Source of the DNA: Dipteronia dyeriana
Lineage: Eukaryota > Streptophyta > Magnoliopsida > Sapindales > Sapindaceae
NCBI GenBank assembly: GCA_032871835.1
Contig: CM065301.1
Location: forward strand, 34,108,405 to 34,172,404
Direction of reading: 5' to 3'
Length of the DNA: 64,000 bases
Part shown: piece by piece, positions 33,565 through 46,146 of the stretch
Position numbering within the stretch: position 1 is the first letter of the stretch
How the letters are laid out: each line of letters begins with the position of its first letter
The notes under the pieces: generated by a model
What the model was told of the DNA's origin: nothing
The model's input: only the letters and a program-made list of their open reading frames with translations
Database searches by the model: none
Program-made: the position numbers and the translations under genes

Positions 33565-35871
33565 TGTAGGGAAAATCGCACAACATAAGCGTGAAAAAAA
33601 TTAAAATTAAGGTTTGGTATAAATGAAAATTTTCCCTCAAAAATAATAACAAGAACCTTAACCCTAGATTAATTAATGTATATAAAAAATGTCATACTTT
33701 TTTCTCTTGACGATTGAACTAGAGTCGAGTTGAATCCGCAAGATCTTCCAATCTAATCACGAACATGAAACACCTAGGATTGTGGGCTCCCTTTCTTTAA
33801 ATTGTATACCTGATGATGGAAACAAACAAAATCTTTTTCTTTGTTAGTCATAATAATCCTCCAAAAGAAAAATCCAAGAACGTCCGGTCACTTATGAATT
33901 ATCAATCTACTTGATTGAAACTCGCTCGAACCCAATTTGATTTTGTACACAAAAACCTTTTGATGTAAAGGATACTAGTGTACTATCAAAAACAAAAACG
34001 TTTCATTTTTCTTTTCTCCTTGGCCGAATTCTACACCCTATATTTATGAGTTGACCAAATTTCATCTAGCGCAAAAAAAAAAAACTCCCTAAAAATTCTC
34101 TCTTGCTCGGCCGAATTTTCTCTTACAAAATATCCTTGCTTGGCCGAAATTTTACTCATAAAAACTTAGGGCTGGCCAAAATATATAAGACCTATATATA
34201 TTGACCGAATTCCTTACCCTAATCTATTTAGGGTTGGCCGAATTTTACATGTATTTAGTTTAGGAGACTTAATCCTTTCCTAAGATGGATTTACTTGGTG
34301 GGCAAGAATCCTATCCTTAGGTGGATTTACTTAGTGACCAAGAAACTTTTTCCAAAAAGAGTTCTTTCCTACACCAAAACTCCTAATCCAACTAAATATT
34401 GTATTTGTGACCATATTGAAGATTTCCTTATTTGACTAGATAAATAATTTATTTTATTTATCTACATATCAATTATAATATTTAATATTAATTATTCTAC
34501 CAACAATAGTATAATATTAGGAGACCTTCTCCTATTAGGAAAATATTCCGACTTTAAATTAAATAATTAAGCAACAATATAATTTATTTCCATTTAATTA
34601 AATAAAAAAAAATATTTAGGCTTTTATATATTAACCTTGTTGGCCATGACAATATATAGGAATATATATTATTTTTCTTATTTTATTAAATCTATTGGAC
34701 TCTTATAAAAAGTCCACATATGAACTGGACCCATTCTTACAAAAAGAAACAAGTCCACATACCTTAATGCAATTCTAGATGGACCCCTAAATTGGTGAAG
34801 TAAAATATATAAAGTGATCCATGCAAGTTCGTGTGGATTGGGGATCTTGGCAGGCTATCTAAATTTAAGCTCTAATAGACACAACCCAATCATAATCAAC
34901 AAATGATTCACTTAGGTCCAATCTATTAATTTTAGTTTATTCCACTAAAGAACTAAAATTGAACTCTTAAATAAAGATAAAATAAGTTAATTTTTCTCAT
35001 TCATACCCAAGACAACCTTATTGGAGAAAGTGTATCCTCGTGAAGAACATCAATAATCGCCAAGAGCTCATTGACCGTCTATAGCTCTCCAAGTTTCCAC
35101 ATTTACACATATGACCACAATTTAAACTTGGATATTTTGACTTGTCCAGAAGCCATGTTTCAATAGACACAATTGAAAACTTAATGTTAAGATTTAATAT
35201 CCATTACCTCAAAACATCCGTATGATGATATTCTTCTCTCATTTAATTAATGGAGCCACGATGTCCATATCTATAAATGAAGTCCAATATCGATTAACAA
35301 ATGAATACCACCAAACTATAGAAGATAGATTATGCTATATAACAGTACTCATTGATAGCTCAAATGATAGCACTTGCAACCATAAGTCTGTCATTTACCT
35401 CAGGATTGAGATAGACTCTCTGATTGTGTTCAAGTGAAAACATTTATCCATTGACGGTTCTAGATAAAGTATTTCACTGTGATCCAATTCAATGCACCCA
35501 GTGTACTAGATTCTTTTACCCAAAGACACCACACTTTGATGATTTTAGACTCATCACAACACATCTGATCCCACTCAAATGGTAGCAAAAGAATCTACAA
35601 ATTTGACAAGATAAATGTACCCAACCTTTATCTTAAGTTGTGAATATTATTCAAGACTAACTAAAGAATTGTGTCTACCTCATACATATCTAGATGTATG
35701 AACAGTTCTTCTTTTCTCACAGCCTTTTGACCTTATGATTATTTACTTTTGACAATTATAATAATTAAACTATAAATGAAATAAGATTTGTTAAACTTGA
35801 AATCACTTTATTAATACTAAAAGATTGTCAAATACATTATTATACTCTTGCTATCGAGCATAATCCCAACA
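33565..35871 (-). repeat. C 5' LTR
   Basis: 2307 bp, TGTAGGG to CCCAACA on the plus strand; partner of 20691-22981. Confidence 0.93.
35222..35437 (+). other. Conserved antisense ORF in LTR (71 aa)
   Basis: Full-length form (MMIFFSHLINGATMSIS... to IVFK), same as the C 3' LTR copy with several substitutions. Confidence 0.3.
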
Positions 35872-35876
35872 TCGAT
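35872..35876. repeat. Target site duplication of C, right (TCGAT)
   Basis: Identical to 20686-20690. Confidence 0.92.
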
Positions 35877-36956
35877 ATACACAAACAAGCAAATGAAATC
35901 AATTTTTAAACAAGAATAGCTCAAAGAAGTATGAGAAACAAAGATGTGAAATATAACCATTACTAAAGATATATCAACATAATGTATGTAAAGTAGGACA
36001 TAGGTCAACCGAAAGTGGTCTGACCGGTAGCCAAATGGGTGCCAAGTTTTCATCTAAAATTTTGTTCCCCTTAGTCCTCACTTTATCTAAACAGTCTTTC
36101 TTAACCAAGATTTTATTAACCTTTTATTAGTTCTTTCTAGACCTATTTTGGTTCTTAAATATTTGAAATTTGAAACAATGGGCTTGAATATGCCCTTTTC
36201 TTGAACAAAAAGTAACAAGTTGGAAAAGATTAAGAAAAACTCCCTCTTTGATTGAAGCTTTGAGGTCCTCTTGACTGTTGCACTTGGAGTGACTTGACCT
36301 CCTTTTCTTCCTTGTCTAGTTAGACTATGTAGTCACATTCCCTTACTTTTGCAATCTTCAAAGCCTTATCCTTCTTTTAGAGAACTTCCGTCACTTCTCT
36401 CAATGCACTTGATTCCTTTTCAACCTCCATCAATAGTCTCCTAGTTTTCCTTGCATATTCTTCTTCGAACTCTTCTAAGAGTTTAGCAAGCTCTACTAGG
36501 TCTTGTGAAATCTCATTCTTTTCATCCTCAACCTTTTCAATTTTCTTTTCAATCATTTTGTTGAGGGTGGAGAGTTCTTGGATTTTTTTTTCAAAGTCCC
36601 ATTCTCTACCTTAAGAAGTTTGATCTCTTGATGAAGTTTTTTGTTTTCTTCTTCTAACTTGTTTTTTTTTTCTTGCTCAAAATTTTTAGTTATTTTTTCA
36701 AGCATCTTCTTATCAAAAATTGCTTTTTCCATTTTCATGGCTTCTGTTTCTTCAATTCCATCTTGATGGCCTTCTTCCATCTCAGATGCTAACTCAAAAG
36801 CCTTTACTAACTCACAAACTTTGTTCTTCCTTCTTTGGCTCTTTGGTAGCGCCTCTAATTTTTGTCTAACACCTTTGCATGATCATTCAAACTAGGAGAT
36901 TTATCCTTGTCCTACCCTTGTGTCCTTTCCCTTTCTTTTAAGATCTCCGCCAACTA
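35877..36956 (-). pseudogene. H: SIRE-like gag remnant with coiled coil, minus strand
   Basis: The open piece 36553-36780 (75 aa) is a strong coiled coil rich in Glu and Lys (KMLEKITKNFEQEKKNKLEEENKKL), like the gag coil of D. The bases to 36900 continue as KVCELVKAFELASE in the same style. Further left (36240-36550) similar Lys/Glu coding is broken by stops. The rest of 35877-36240 shows no clear motif. Only 180-400 bp separate the coil from the LTR end, against 1.3 kb in D, so part is deleted. Confidence 0.5.
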
Positions 36957-37489
36957 TGAAATACACAACACGATTAATTTGTCTTAAGCTAACCTAGAGG
37001 GGGTGAATAGGTTATTTGCACCTTTTTAAATCACTTGAACAAATATAAGTTTGTTGCTCTAAATAGTTGTATCACAATTTATTAAACAAAGGCAATTATA
37101 TATAGTTCAATAAAGGATATGCCTAATCAAGTAAAATGAATGTAGACAACAATTTACATGTGACACAACTTCACTTTATGTATAGGCTTGCTAAACACAA
37201 GGCTTTTTGCATATACAAAGCTTGATATAATGTGAATATGAATATCAATTACAAAGATATCAAACAAGATATTTATCAACATATATACAAATATCAAAAT
37301 GACAGGGAAAGAGAAAATTAACACGACTTTTATATGGTAAAACCTCCAAAGAGGAAACATCCATGATTGATACCACAACCACTAGCGAAACAACTTCGAC
37401 TAGTAAGATAAAAGTACAATCTCTCAAGTGACCAATCCACTTAAAGAGCCACCATTCTATCCTACCCAATGACAGAAGTTTCTCCTTAC

Positions 37490-37655
37490 TTAACTATCTG
37501 AATCACCCTGATAGTAGTCAAGACTTCATGCTTAGCTATCTGGATCACCCCGATCCTAGCCAAGACTTCCACGCTTAACTAAGAATCACCCCGATCCTAG
37601 TTAAGTCTTCCTTGCTTAGCTATCTGGATCACCCATAAGCCAAGACTTCCACACC
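37490..37655. repeat. Four ~42-bp tandem repeats
   Basis: Units start at 37490, 37532, 37575 and 37616 and read TTAGCTATCTGGATCACCC...GCCAAGACTTCCACGC with small changes. They lie inside the H LTR. Confidence 0.88.
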
Positions 37656-38700
37656 TTTCACAAGGAAGTATAAGCGATCTTGGATGTAAAATGAAAACAA
37701 GCACACAACATAGAATATGATCATCAACATATCCTATGGGAACTAGACATATGCTTGAAAGTTCACAAATCAAAATAGTCTAGTTACTATGCATGAATAA
37801 CAATTCTAGAAAATGTGAAACACCAAAACATATTTAATATCTTGATTTATTCATGTCACTAAACCTTGAATTTAGTCATATACATTTAAGCACATAATCA
37901 AGATTTAGTATAAAAAAATCTTGCTAGAATCACAACATATGATCAGTAAAAGTTATAGCAAGAAATATAGAGCATGTATTCACAAAGTATTCAATACAAA
38001 CCTATTAAGCTCTATATATACAAGAAATTGTGCCAATCGTGGATATAGTCAATTAACGAGACCTAGCACAAGTAGAGACTATTATTTATCAAAATCAATC
38101 AATCAAAATGCAAAATAGTCGTAGAAAGAAACCTAGCACAATACAAAACACAAACATGTGAAAACATAAGCTTTAACAAAAACCTAACTCAAAGTGTAAG
38201 ATTCTAATCATGTTAAATCTAACTTTAATAGAGACTAAAACTCTAGTGAAACTTTATACAATATAAATACATGTATAGAAGAAGAAAACCCTAGGTGATT
38301 GAACATATTTAAGAATAAAGCTCAAAAAGAGATTCAATACCTTAAGAAAAACTGTGCAGTCTCATTTTTAGATTAGTGTAGAAACACCTAAAAACGTGTT
38401 AAAATGACTTCAAATCTTCTTGGAGATGATAGAGAATTAATGGACAAACAATCTCCAAATTGAATCACTTAAATCAGAGTTCAAATGAGAATGTTTTGGT
38501 GATTGGATGACGAGAAAAATTGAGAGAAAAATCTACACAAGTGTTTTTCAAGTTTTTCTTCTTTGCAAAAGAACGATAGGAAAGAAGATATTTAAATGAG
38601 GGAAATAAAGAAGCCAAAGAAGCAACCAATCAAGAGGAGCCACCTCAACCATCCCTTGGAGGCACTTAGGATCCAAGGAGGCTGAGGGCAGCTGTTCCTG

Positions 38701-38705
38701 TTGTG
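38701..38705. repeat. Target site duplication of E, left (TTGTG)
   Basis: TTGTG against TTGAG at 58810-58814; one mismatch. Confidence 0.7.
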
Positions 38706-40490
38706 TGTTGGAATTATACTCGGTAGCAAGAGTGTAATAATTTATTTGACAATCTTTTCATATTAATAAAATGATTTCTAGTTTAACAAATCTCACAGCA
38801 TTTATAGTTTAATTATTATAATTGTCAAAAGTAAATAATCATAAGGTCAAAAGATTATAAGAAAAGAAGCATTGTTCATACATCTAGATATGTATGAGAT
38901 AGACACAATTCTTTAGTTAGTCTTGAATAATATTCATAACTTAAGATAAAAGGTTTGGTGCCTTTATCTTGTTAAAGTTGTAGATTCTTTTGCTAGCATT
39001 TGAGTGGGATCAAATGTGTTATGATAAGTCTAAAATCATCAAAGTGTGGTGTCTTTAGGCAAAAGAATCTAGTGCACTGGGTGTATTGAATAGGATCACA
39101 ATGAAATACTTCAATCTAGAACCGTTAATGGATAAAAGTTTTCATTTGAAGACAATCGAAGAGTCTATCTCAATCCTAAGATAAATCAGGATAAATGATG
39201 GACTTATGGTTGCAAGTGTTATCGTTTGAGCTATCAATGAGTACGATTATATAGCATAGTCTATCCTCGATAGTTTTGTGGTATTTATTTGTTAATCGAT
39301 AGAGGATTTCATTTATAGATATGGACATCGTGGCTCCATTTATATAATAGAGTAGAATACCATCAAATGGATGTTTTGAGGTATTGGATATTAAATCTTA
39401 GTGTTAAGTTTTCAATAATGTCTTTTAAAACATGACTTCTGGACAAGTCAAAATATCCAAGTTCAAAATGTGGTCATATGAGTAAATATGGTAACTTGAA
39501 GAGCTATATGCGGTCTATGAGCTCTTGGCGATTACTGGTATTCTTCACGAGAATACACTTTCTCCAATAAGGTTGTCTAGGGTATGAATGAGTAACATCA
39601 ACTTATTCTATCTTTATTTAAGAGTTCAATTTTAGTTCTTTAGTGGAATGAACTAAAATTAAATAGATCGGACCTGAGTGAATCATTTGTTGATTGTGAT
39701 TGGGTTGTGTCTATTGGAGCTTAAATTTAGATAGCCCGCCAAGATCCCCAATCCATACAAACTTGCATGGATCACTTGATATATTCTACCGGACCAATTT
39801 AGGGGTCCATCTAGAATTGTATTAAGGCAAGTGAACTTGTTTCTTTTTGTAAGAATAGGTCTAGTTCACATGTGGACTTTTTATTAAGGTCTAATGGATT
39901 TAATAAAATAAGAAAAATAATATATGGCCCATATACATGTGTTGGGAGGCAAGGCTATTAATAATAGCTTAAATTATATTATGATTTTTTTATTATTTAA
40001 TTAAATGGAAATTAATTAATTTGTTGATTAATTAATGATTTAATTAAATGTCAAAAAAAAATTCTAATAGGAGATGGTCTCCTAAAATTATACTATTGTT
40101 AATAGTATAATTAATATTAAAGACTATATTTGATAAGTAGATAAATAAAAGGAGTTATATATCTAATCAAATTACGAAGTATTTAATATGGTTATAAATA
40201 CGCTATTGAATTGGAATAGGAGTCTTGGTGTAGGATAGAATTCCTTTTTGAAAAGGATTCTTAACCACCAAGTAAATCTATCTAGGGAAATGATTCTTAA
40301 CTACCAAGTAATCGTTCTTACGAAAAGAATTAAGTCTCCTAATTATATTCTTGTGAATTTCAGCCAGCTCATAAATATGTATAAGAGGATAGAATTCCTT
40401 TTAGAAAAGGATTCTTAACTACCAAATAAATCCACCTAAGGAAAGGATTCTTGCCAACCAAGTAAATCCTTCTTAGGAAAGGATTTTTGA

Positions 40491-40540
<50 letters not shown>

Positions 40541-41139
40541 TTATATATATCCTTGTGAATTTCAGCCAGCCCTATAATCTTTAGAGTGAAAATTTCGGCC
40601 AACCTAAGAGTTTTCAAATATAGTATTTTACTCTAGACAAAATTCAATCATCTCTAAGATATAGGGCGTGGAATTCAGCCAAGGAGAAAAGAGAAAAAGA
40701 GAACGTTTTTATTTTTGATAGTATGCTAGTATCCTTTACATCAAAAGGGTTTTACGTACAAAATCAAATCGGGTTCACGCGAGTTTCAATCAAGTAGATT
40801 GATAATTCACAAGTGACCGAACGTTCTTGGATTTTTCTCTTGGAGGATATTTGTAACTAACAAAGAAAAGATTTTGTTTGTCCTCATCCTCAAGTATACA
40901 ATTTAAAGAAAGGGAGCCCACACTCCTAGATGATTCACATTCGTGATTGGATAAGAAGATCTTACGGAATCAATTCGGTGCTAGTTAAATCGTCACGTGA
41001 AAAAGGTACGATAGTTTTATATACGTCAATTAATCTAGGGTTAAGTTTCTTGTTATTAAAAAAGAAAATTTTTATTTATACACAAACCCTAATTTTTTTT
41101 CTCATGCTTCCGTTGCATTTTAAACCGTTTTTCCCTACA
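38706..41139 (+). repeat. E 5' LTR
   Basis: 2434 bp, TGTTGGAATT to TTCCCTACA. It has an extra repeat block and a CA microsatellite (40493-40528). The antisense ORF found in six other LTRs is frameshifted here by ten extra bases near 39180. Confidence 0.92.
40493..40540. repeat. (CA)n then (TA)n microsatellite
   Basis: About 18 CA units followed by six TA units; the E 3' LTR has only a short TA run here. Confidence 0.95.
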
Positions 41140-41154
41140 ATTGGTATCTGAGCC
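41140..41154 (+). other. E primer binding site
   Basis: ATTGGTATCTGAGCC directly after the LTR; same CTGAGC variant as in D. Confidence 0.9.
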
Positions 41155-41278
41155 AGGTTGGACCATTGATTAATTGATGTATTTGTTCGTGAATATTTTT
41201 CTTTTTATTGTATATATGCATGTTTTAAAAAGAGATAACACTCTAGGTATTCACATATATATTTACATTGGAATGTAT

Positions 41279-41317
<39 letters not shown>

Positions 41318-42528
41318 TTATATGTGGTTTGTATTGCTCAATTTTGGACCTAGAATTTTAATGTATTTTGTTTTGGGATTGTAACAAGAAGGGTGATCTA
41401 TCATCGCCATAATTTTCTTCTTGGTAGTAGCTAAGTTTTTTATTTATTTTTGTTGTTGTAATAATAATAATAAAAAACTTCAGTATTTTATTTTAAATTC
41501 TTCTGTAATACATTCAAGTATTGAAGACTCGAAGGTTTGAAGACTCGAAGGTTTGAAGAATTTGGAGCAACCGGAACAAGTTTGGGACCGTACGAGCCGT
41601 AACAACGAATGTGTGTGCAAAGAGTACACAGTCACATTTGTTGTGGCATGGGCTGCGCATGGCAACCCTATCATAGCCATGGGCTGCACATGGCAGCCTA
41701 TTATGGGTTCGTGGCATGCACACTCCCATGGGTAGGGGCTAAGGGTGCGCACGCCCATGAGAGGTATCCGAGAGAGTCCGAACGACGAAGGTCGTGTGAA
41801 GACTTGTTTCGCCAAGAAAGGAGTTTTTGTATTTCAAGACATATGTAATTTACGTGTTTTTCTAGGACGGACCAAAATAATGCAATGTTTGTCATTGTTT
41901 GATAACATGTCATATAGAATAGGAGTGCCACTCATATATCTCTTTTGGTATGAACATGCATTGAATGGTTTAAGTATCTAAATTGGCATCTTGATAACTT
42001 GGTAAATCATTCTTTAGAATTCGACCACACACCTTGAATAATTGAGTGGGAGAAGGTGTTTTATAACACCAATGGCCTCCAAGTTTAGTTGACCTTTATG
42101 TTTCGTGTAATAACCTCCCAAGAGGTATTCATGAATGGAATTTAGCAAGATACTTCCTTACAAGGATAGACTAGACAATTATCCCGAACGATATCTTCTC
42201 CCAAAGGAGGGATATTCGTGAGGGATTATATTGAAGGTCAAAAACTTGGTAACACACTCCATGTAATTTTATTAATATCCTACCAAGAGTTCTTGTTAAT
42301 AAAATTGCAGGGCTAAAATTGAAAACTTTGGTTGTTATGTCAACAATTAGGTGGGACCTAGTCCAACTAGTAAATGTTGTGAACTCCCAAAGGCGGCGTG
42401 ACATTTATGGGGTGTTAGGTCACCGTTGAATTTTTACGATTGAATTATTTTATTTAATTCAAGATAAATTTCAAAAGTGCTATATTATGATTATTTATTT
42501 ATATAATTTTTGCTAATTTAATGAAATC
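41155..42528 (+). other. E leader
   Basis: 1.37 kb without coding signal, parallel to F's leader 50056-51406. A TA run is at 41280-41314. Two GC-rich hairpins lie at 41651-41666 and 41682-41697 (GGCTGC...GGCAGCC type), as in A and F. ORFs at 41480-41981 on both strands come from this GC-rich block and are not supported. Confidence 0.78.
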
Positions 42529-43310
42529 ATGACCCCATCCCTAATCAAATTCGTAAAAGACAATACTTTAACAGGTGAAAATTATGTCAGACGGAAAAAG
42601 GAAAATTGGGTTGTTGTAAGTTGAAAAAACATAAGATTGTTATGTCTATTCCTTAACCACCAAACTAATGAATCTACTCAGGAGCAAAGAGATGAGTATC
42701 AGTAGTGGAAGTCTTCAGATGAGATGGCTAAATATACGTTAAATTATGTCTATCATCTCCGACGTGTTGCAACAACAATATGAATTAATGGAGACTGTTG
42801 TCGATATAATGTTGTCTCTAGAGGAGATGTTTGCTATGAGGTCTAGGATGACTATGAGAGAGACAATGACTGCTTTTATGAATCTTAGGATGAAACCTGG
42901 ACAAGGTGTGAAAGATCACATGATGAAAGTCTTAGCACATCTCAACATTGCTAAACTGATTGGTGTTGAGATAGATGATGAGACGAAAATTGACATGATC
43001 GTCAACTCACAGTCAGATTCCTTTGATCAGTTTAAGTTGGACTACACCTTGAACAATAAGGAATACACCTCACAAGGCCTGATGCAAGATGTTAAAAGCA
43101 CCAAGAAAATCCTTGTGAAAGGCAAGGGTCAAGAGATTCATATGCTTGGTAAGTTGCTACTGTTAAAGACCCGTAAGAAGGTTAAGAGACAACAGAAGAA
43201 AAAGCAACTTGAGCCTTCTTAGAATGAGATAAAGATAGTAACCAAGATCAAAGGAAAATGTTTCCTTTGTGGTGAAAAGGGTCAAAGGAATAGACTGAAT
43301 AAGAATGAAT
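42529..43310 (+). pseudogene. E gag, frameshifted
   Basis: ATG at 42529 (MTPSLIKFVKDNTLTGENYV). One extra base in the run after ENYV shifts the frame; the main piece is open at 42746-43222 with SLEEMFAMRS, MTAFMNLRMKPGQGVKDH and FDQFKLDYTLNNKEYT. After a stop comes GKCFLCGEKGQRNR, the first half of a CCHC knuckle, which then joins NEFNLYLGN without the His-Cys end or the protease. Confidence 0.87.
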
Positions 43311-43315
43311 TCAAC
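43275..43315 (+). pseudogene. E: deletion joining zinc knuckle to post-protease region
   Basis: Same fusion as in A at 6222-6262: AAAAGGGTCAAAGGAATAG then GAATGAATTCAAC-type sequence. In F about 200 bp, holding WILDSGATNHVC, lie between these points. Confidence 0.82.
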
Positions 43316-43724
43316 TTGTATTTAGGCAATGGAGTATTGATGTCTGCTAGTGTAGTGGGAGATATTAGAATCAATTTATATTCTTATAGGCGTTTAGATT
43401 AAATAAACGTTTATTATGTACCACAATTCAGGAGAAATTTAATTTCGGTCTCTTGTCTAAATAAATTTGGATATTCTGTTACTTGTAATAAAAGGTTTTA
43501 GTATTAGTAAGAATAAAAATTTTTTTTGCAAAGGAACATTGGAAAACGATTTATTCTATTTTCATAGAAATATCTCTCACTCGTTAGACACGGAATCAAC
43601 GGAACCTAATCATAAACGGGTAAAATTATCAAAAGATGAAACCTACCTATGGCATTTGGGCCTATGTCATATTAACCTTAATAGGATTAAAAGATTGGTA
43701 AGTGATGGACCTCTAAGTGACTTA
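43311..43724 (+). pseudogene. E pol: region before integrase, cut by F
   Basis: Family sequence after the protease (VYYVPQFRRNL coding near 43410-43440) and the open piece 43467-43745, with HRNISHSLDTESTEPNHKRVKLSKDETYLWHLGLCHINLNR, the pre-integrase zinc segment. The last codons of that open frame already belong to F. Confidence 0.87.
43720..43724. repeat. Target site duplication of F, left (ACTTA)
   Basis: ACTTA; identical copy at 53861-53865. Joining the two sides restores the pre-integrase coding order of E. Confidence 0.94.
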
Positions 43725-46132
43725 TGTAGGGAAAAAACGGTTTAGATATGCAGCGGAAGCGTGAGAAAAAAAACGAGATTAGGGTTTGCGTATAATTTTT
43801 TTTTCCCTTTTATGCAACGAGAACCTTAACCCTGGATTAATTGATGTATATAAAAGTATCGTACCTTTTTCGCGCGACGATTGAACAAGTGCCTTTTTAA
43901 TTCCACAAGATCTTCCAATCCAATCACGAACGTGAATCACCTAGGAGTGTGGGCTCCCTTTCTTCGAATTGTATCCCTGAGGATGGAGACAAAGCAAATA
44001 TCTTTTCTTTGTTAGTTACAAATATCCTCCAAGAAAAAATTCCAAGAACGTTCGGTCACTTGTGAATTATCAATCAATTTGATTATAACTCGCGTTAACC
44101 TTTATTCGATGTTGTACACAAAACCCTTTTGATGTAAAGGATATTAGTATACTATCGAATACAAAAACGTTCCCCTTTTTTCTCTACTTGGCCGAATTCA
44201 CACACTATTGATTAGAGATGAACGAATTTTGTCAAGAGTAAAAACAGATTTTTCTCCCTCAAAATTCCTTTGATGGCCGAAACTTTTTCTTTCTCAAATA
44301 AAGCTTGGCCGAAATTCCTCTCTAATACCTTAGTCATGACCGAAATTATTCACACATATATATAGGTTCGTAAATCCTTTCCTAAGAAGGATTCACTTGG
44401 TTGGCAAGAATCCTTTCCTTAGGTGGATTTATTTGGTAGTTAGAATCCTTATCTAAAAAGAAAACTAACTACTCCTATAACTATATTGTGTTGGATGAAA
44501 TTTTAATCTTTTATATAGGTTAGGAGAGTTCAATCTTTCCTAAGAAGGATTACTTGTTAAACAAGAATCCTATCCTTAGGTATATTAACTTGGTGGTTAT
44601 GAATCCTTTTCAAACAAGAATTCTACCACTAAGTAGTTTTACTTGGTGACCAACAATCCTTTTCCAAAAAGAATTCTTTCCTACACCAAGACTCCTAATC
44701 CTTATCAATAGTGTGTTTGTAACCATATTAAAGACTTCCTAATTTCATTAGATAAATAACTCATTTTATTTATATACTTATCAAATATAGTCTTTCACAT
44801 TAACTATACTACCAACAATAGTATAGTTTTAGGAGTACATCTCCTAATAGGAAAAGATTTTGACTTTTAATTAAATAATTAATTAATCAAACAATTAAAT
44901 AATTGCCATTTAATTAAATATTAAAATAAAATAATATAATAAAGCTATTATCCATAGCCATTGCCGCCCATACATAGTATTAAGGCCATATATTATTTTT
45001 CTCATTTTATTAAATCCATTGTAACTTAATAAAAAAATCCACATGTGAACTAGACCTATTCTTACAAAAAGAAACAAGTTCACATGCCTTATTACAATTC
45101 TAGATGGACCCCTATTAGTCCTGTAGAATATATCAAGTGATCCATGCAAGTTCGTGTGGATTGGGGATCTTGGCGGGCAATCTGAATTTAAGCTCTAATA
45201 GACACAACCTAATCACAATCAACAAATGATTCACTTAAGTCTGATCAATTTAATTTTAGTTCATTCCACTAAAGAACTAAAATTGAACTCTTAAATAAAG
45301 ATAGAATAAGTTGATGTTACTCATTCATACCCTAGACAACCTTATTGGAGAAAGTGTATCCTCGTGAAGAATACCAGTAATCTCCAAGAGCTCATAGACC
45401 GCCTATAGCTCTCAAAGTTACCATATTTACTCATATGACCACATTTTGAACTTGGATATTTATACCTCAAAACATCCATATGATGGTATTCTACTCTCAT
45501 TAAATAAATGGAGCCACGATGTCCATATCTATAAATGAAATCCTCTATCAATTAACAAATGAATACCACCAAACTATCGAGGATAGACTATGCTATATAA
45601 TCGTACTCATTGATAGCTCAAATGATAACACTTGCAACCATAAGTCCATCATTTATCTCAGGATTGAGATGGACTCTCCGATTGTCTTCAAATGAAAACT
45701 TTTATCCATTGACGGTTCTAGATAAAGTATTTCATTTTGATCCTATTCAATGCACCCAGTGCACTAGATTCTTTTGCCCAAAGACACCACACTTTGATGA
45801 TTTTAGACTAATTATAACACATTTAATCCCACTCAAATGCTAGCAAAAGAATCTACAACTTTAACAAGATAAAGACGCATAACCTTCTATCTTAAGTTGT
45901 GAATATTATTCATGACTAACTAAAGAATTGTGTCTACCTCATACATATCTAGATGTATGAACAATTCTTCTTTTCTCATAGTCTTTTGACCTTATGATTA
46001 TTTACTTTTTGACAATTATAATAATGAAACTATAAATGCTATAAGATTCATTAAACTAGAAATCACTTTATTCATATGGAAAAGATTGTTAATTACACTA
46101 TTATACTCTTGCTATCGAGCATGATCCTAACA
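43725..46132 (-). repeat. F 3' LTR
   Basis: 2408 bp, TGTAGGG to CCTAACA on the plus strand. It aligns with 51421-53860; it lacks about 55 bp near 45462 that the 5' copy has (TTGACTTGTCCAGAAGCC region). Confidence 0.93.
45519..45695 (+). other. Conserved antisense ORF core in LTR (58 aa)
   Basis: MSISINEILYQ... to IVFK, the same core as in the LTRs of A and C; the upstream extension is stopped here. Confidence 0.3.
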
Positions 46133-46144
46133 ATCTCCCACTTG
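46133..46144 (-). other. F polypurine tract
   Basis: Minus strand CAAGTGGGAGAT before TGTTAGG. Confidence 0.86.
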
Positions 46145-46146
46145 CT

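Larger units (their letters stand above)
20691..35871 (-). mobile_element. Copia element C, minus strand, carrying nested element D
   Basis: Both LTRs and a perfect TCGAT duplication bracket 15.2 kb. On the minus strand: 5' LTR (33565-35871), PBS (33551-33564), partial leader (33236-33550), then element D, then C's remaining pol from the integrase C-terminal part (24924) through RT and RNase H to the polypurine tract (22982) and 3' LTR (20691-22981). Gag, protease and the integrase catalytic core are deleted. Same family as A. Confidence 0.92.
36957..38705 (-). repeat. H: D-type LTR remnant, minus strand
   Basis: On the minus strand the end reads ACCTATTCACCCCCTCTAGG then ...GTATTTCA, like the ends of D's LTR and the solo LTR at 61067 (CTATTCACCCC). 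Upstream lies a TTTGGAGGTTTTACC stretch like D's TTTGGAGGGCTTCCAC. It is cut at 38705 by element E and probably continues after 58814. No PBS is certain. Confidence 0.5.

Noticed and set aside
41480..41981. Overlapping ORFs on both strands in E leader
   Set aside because: They arise from the GC-rich hairpin block, are open on both strands, and the matching block in F and A gives different proteins.
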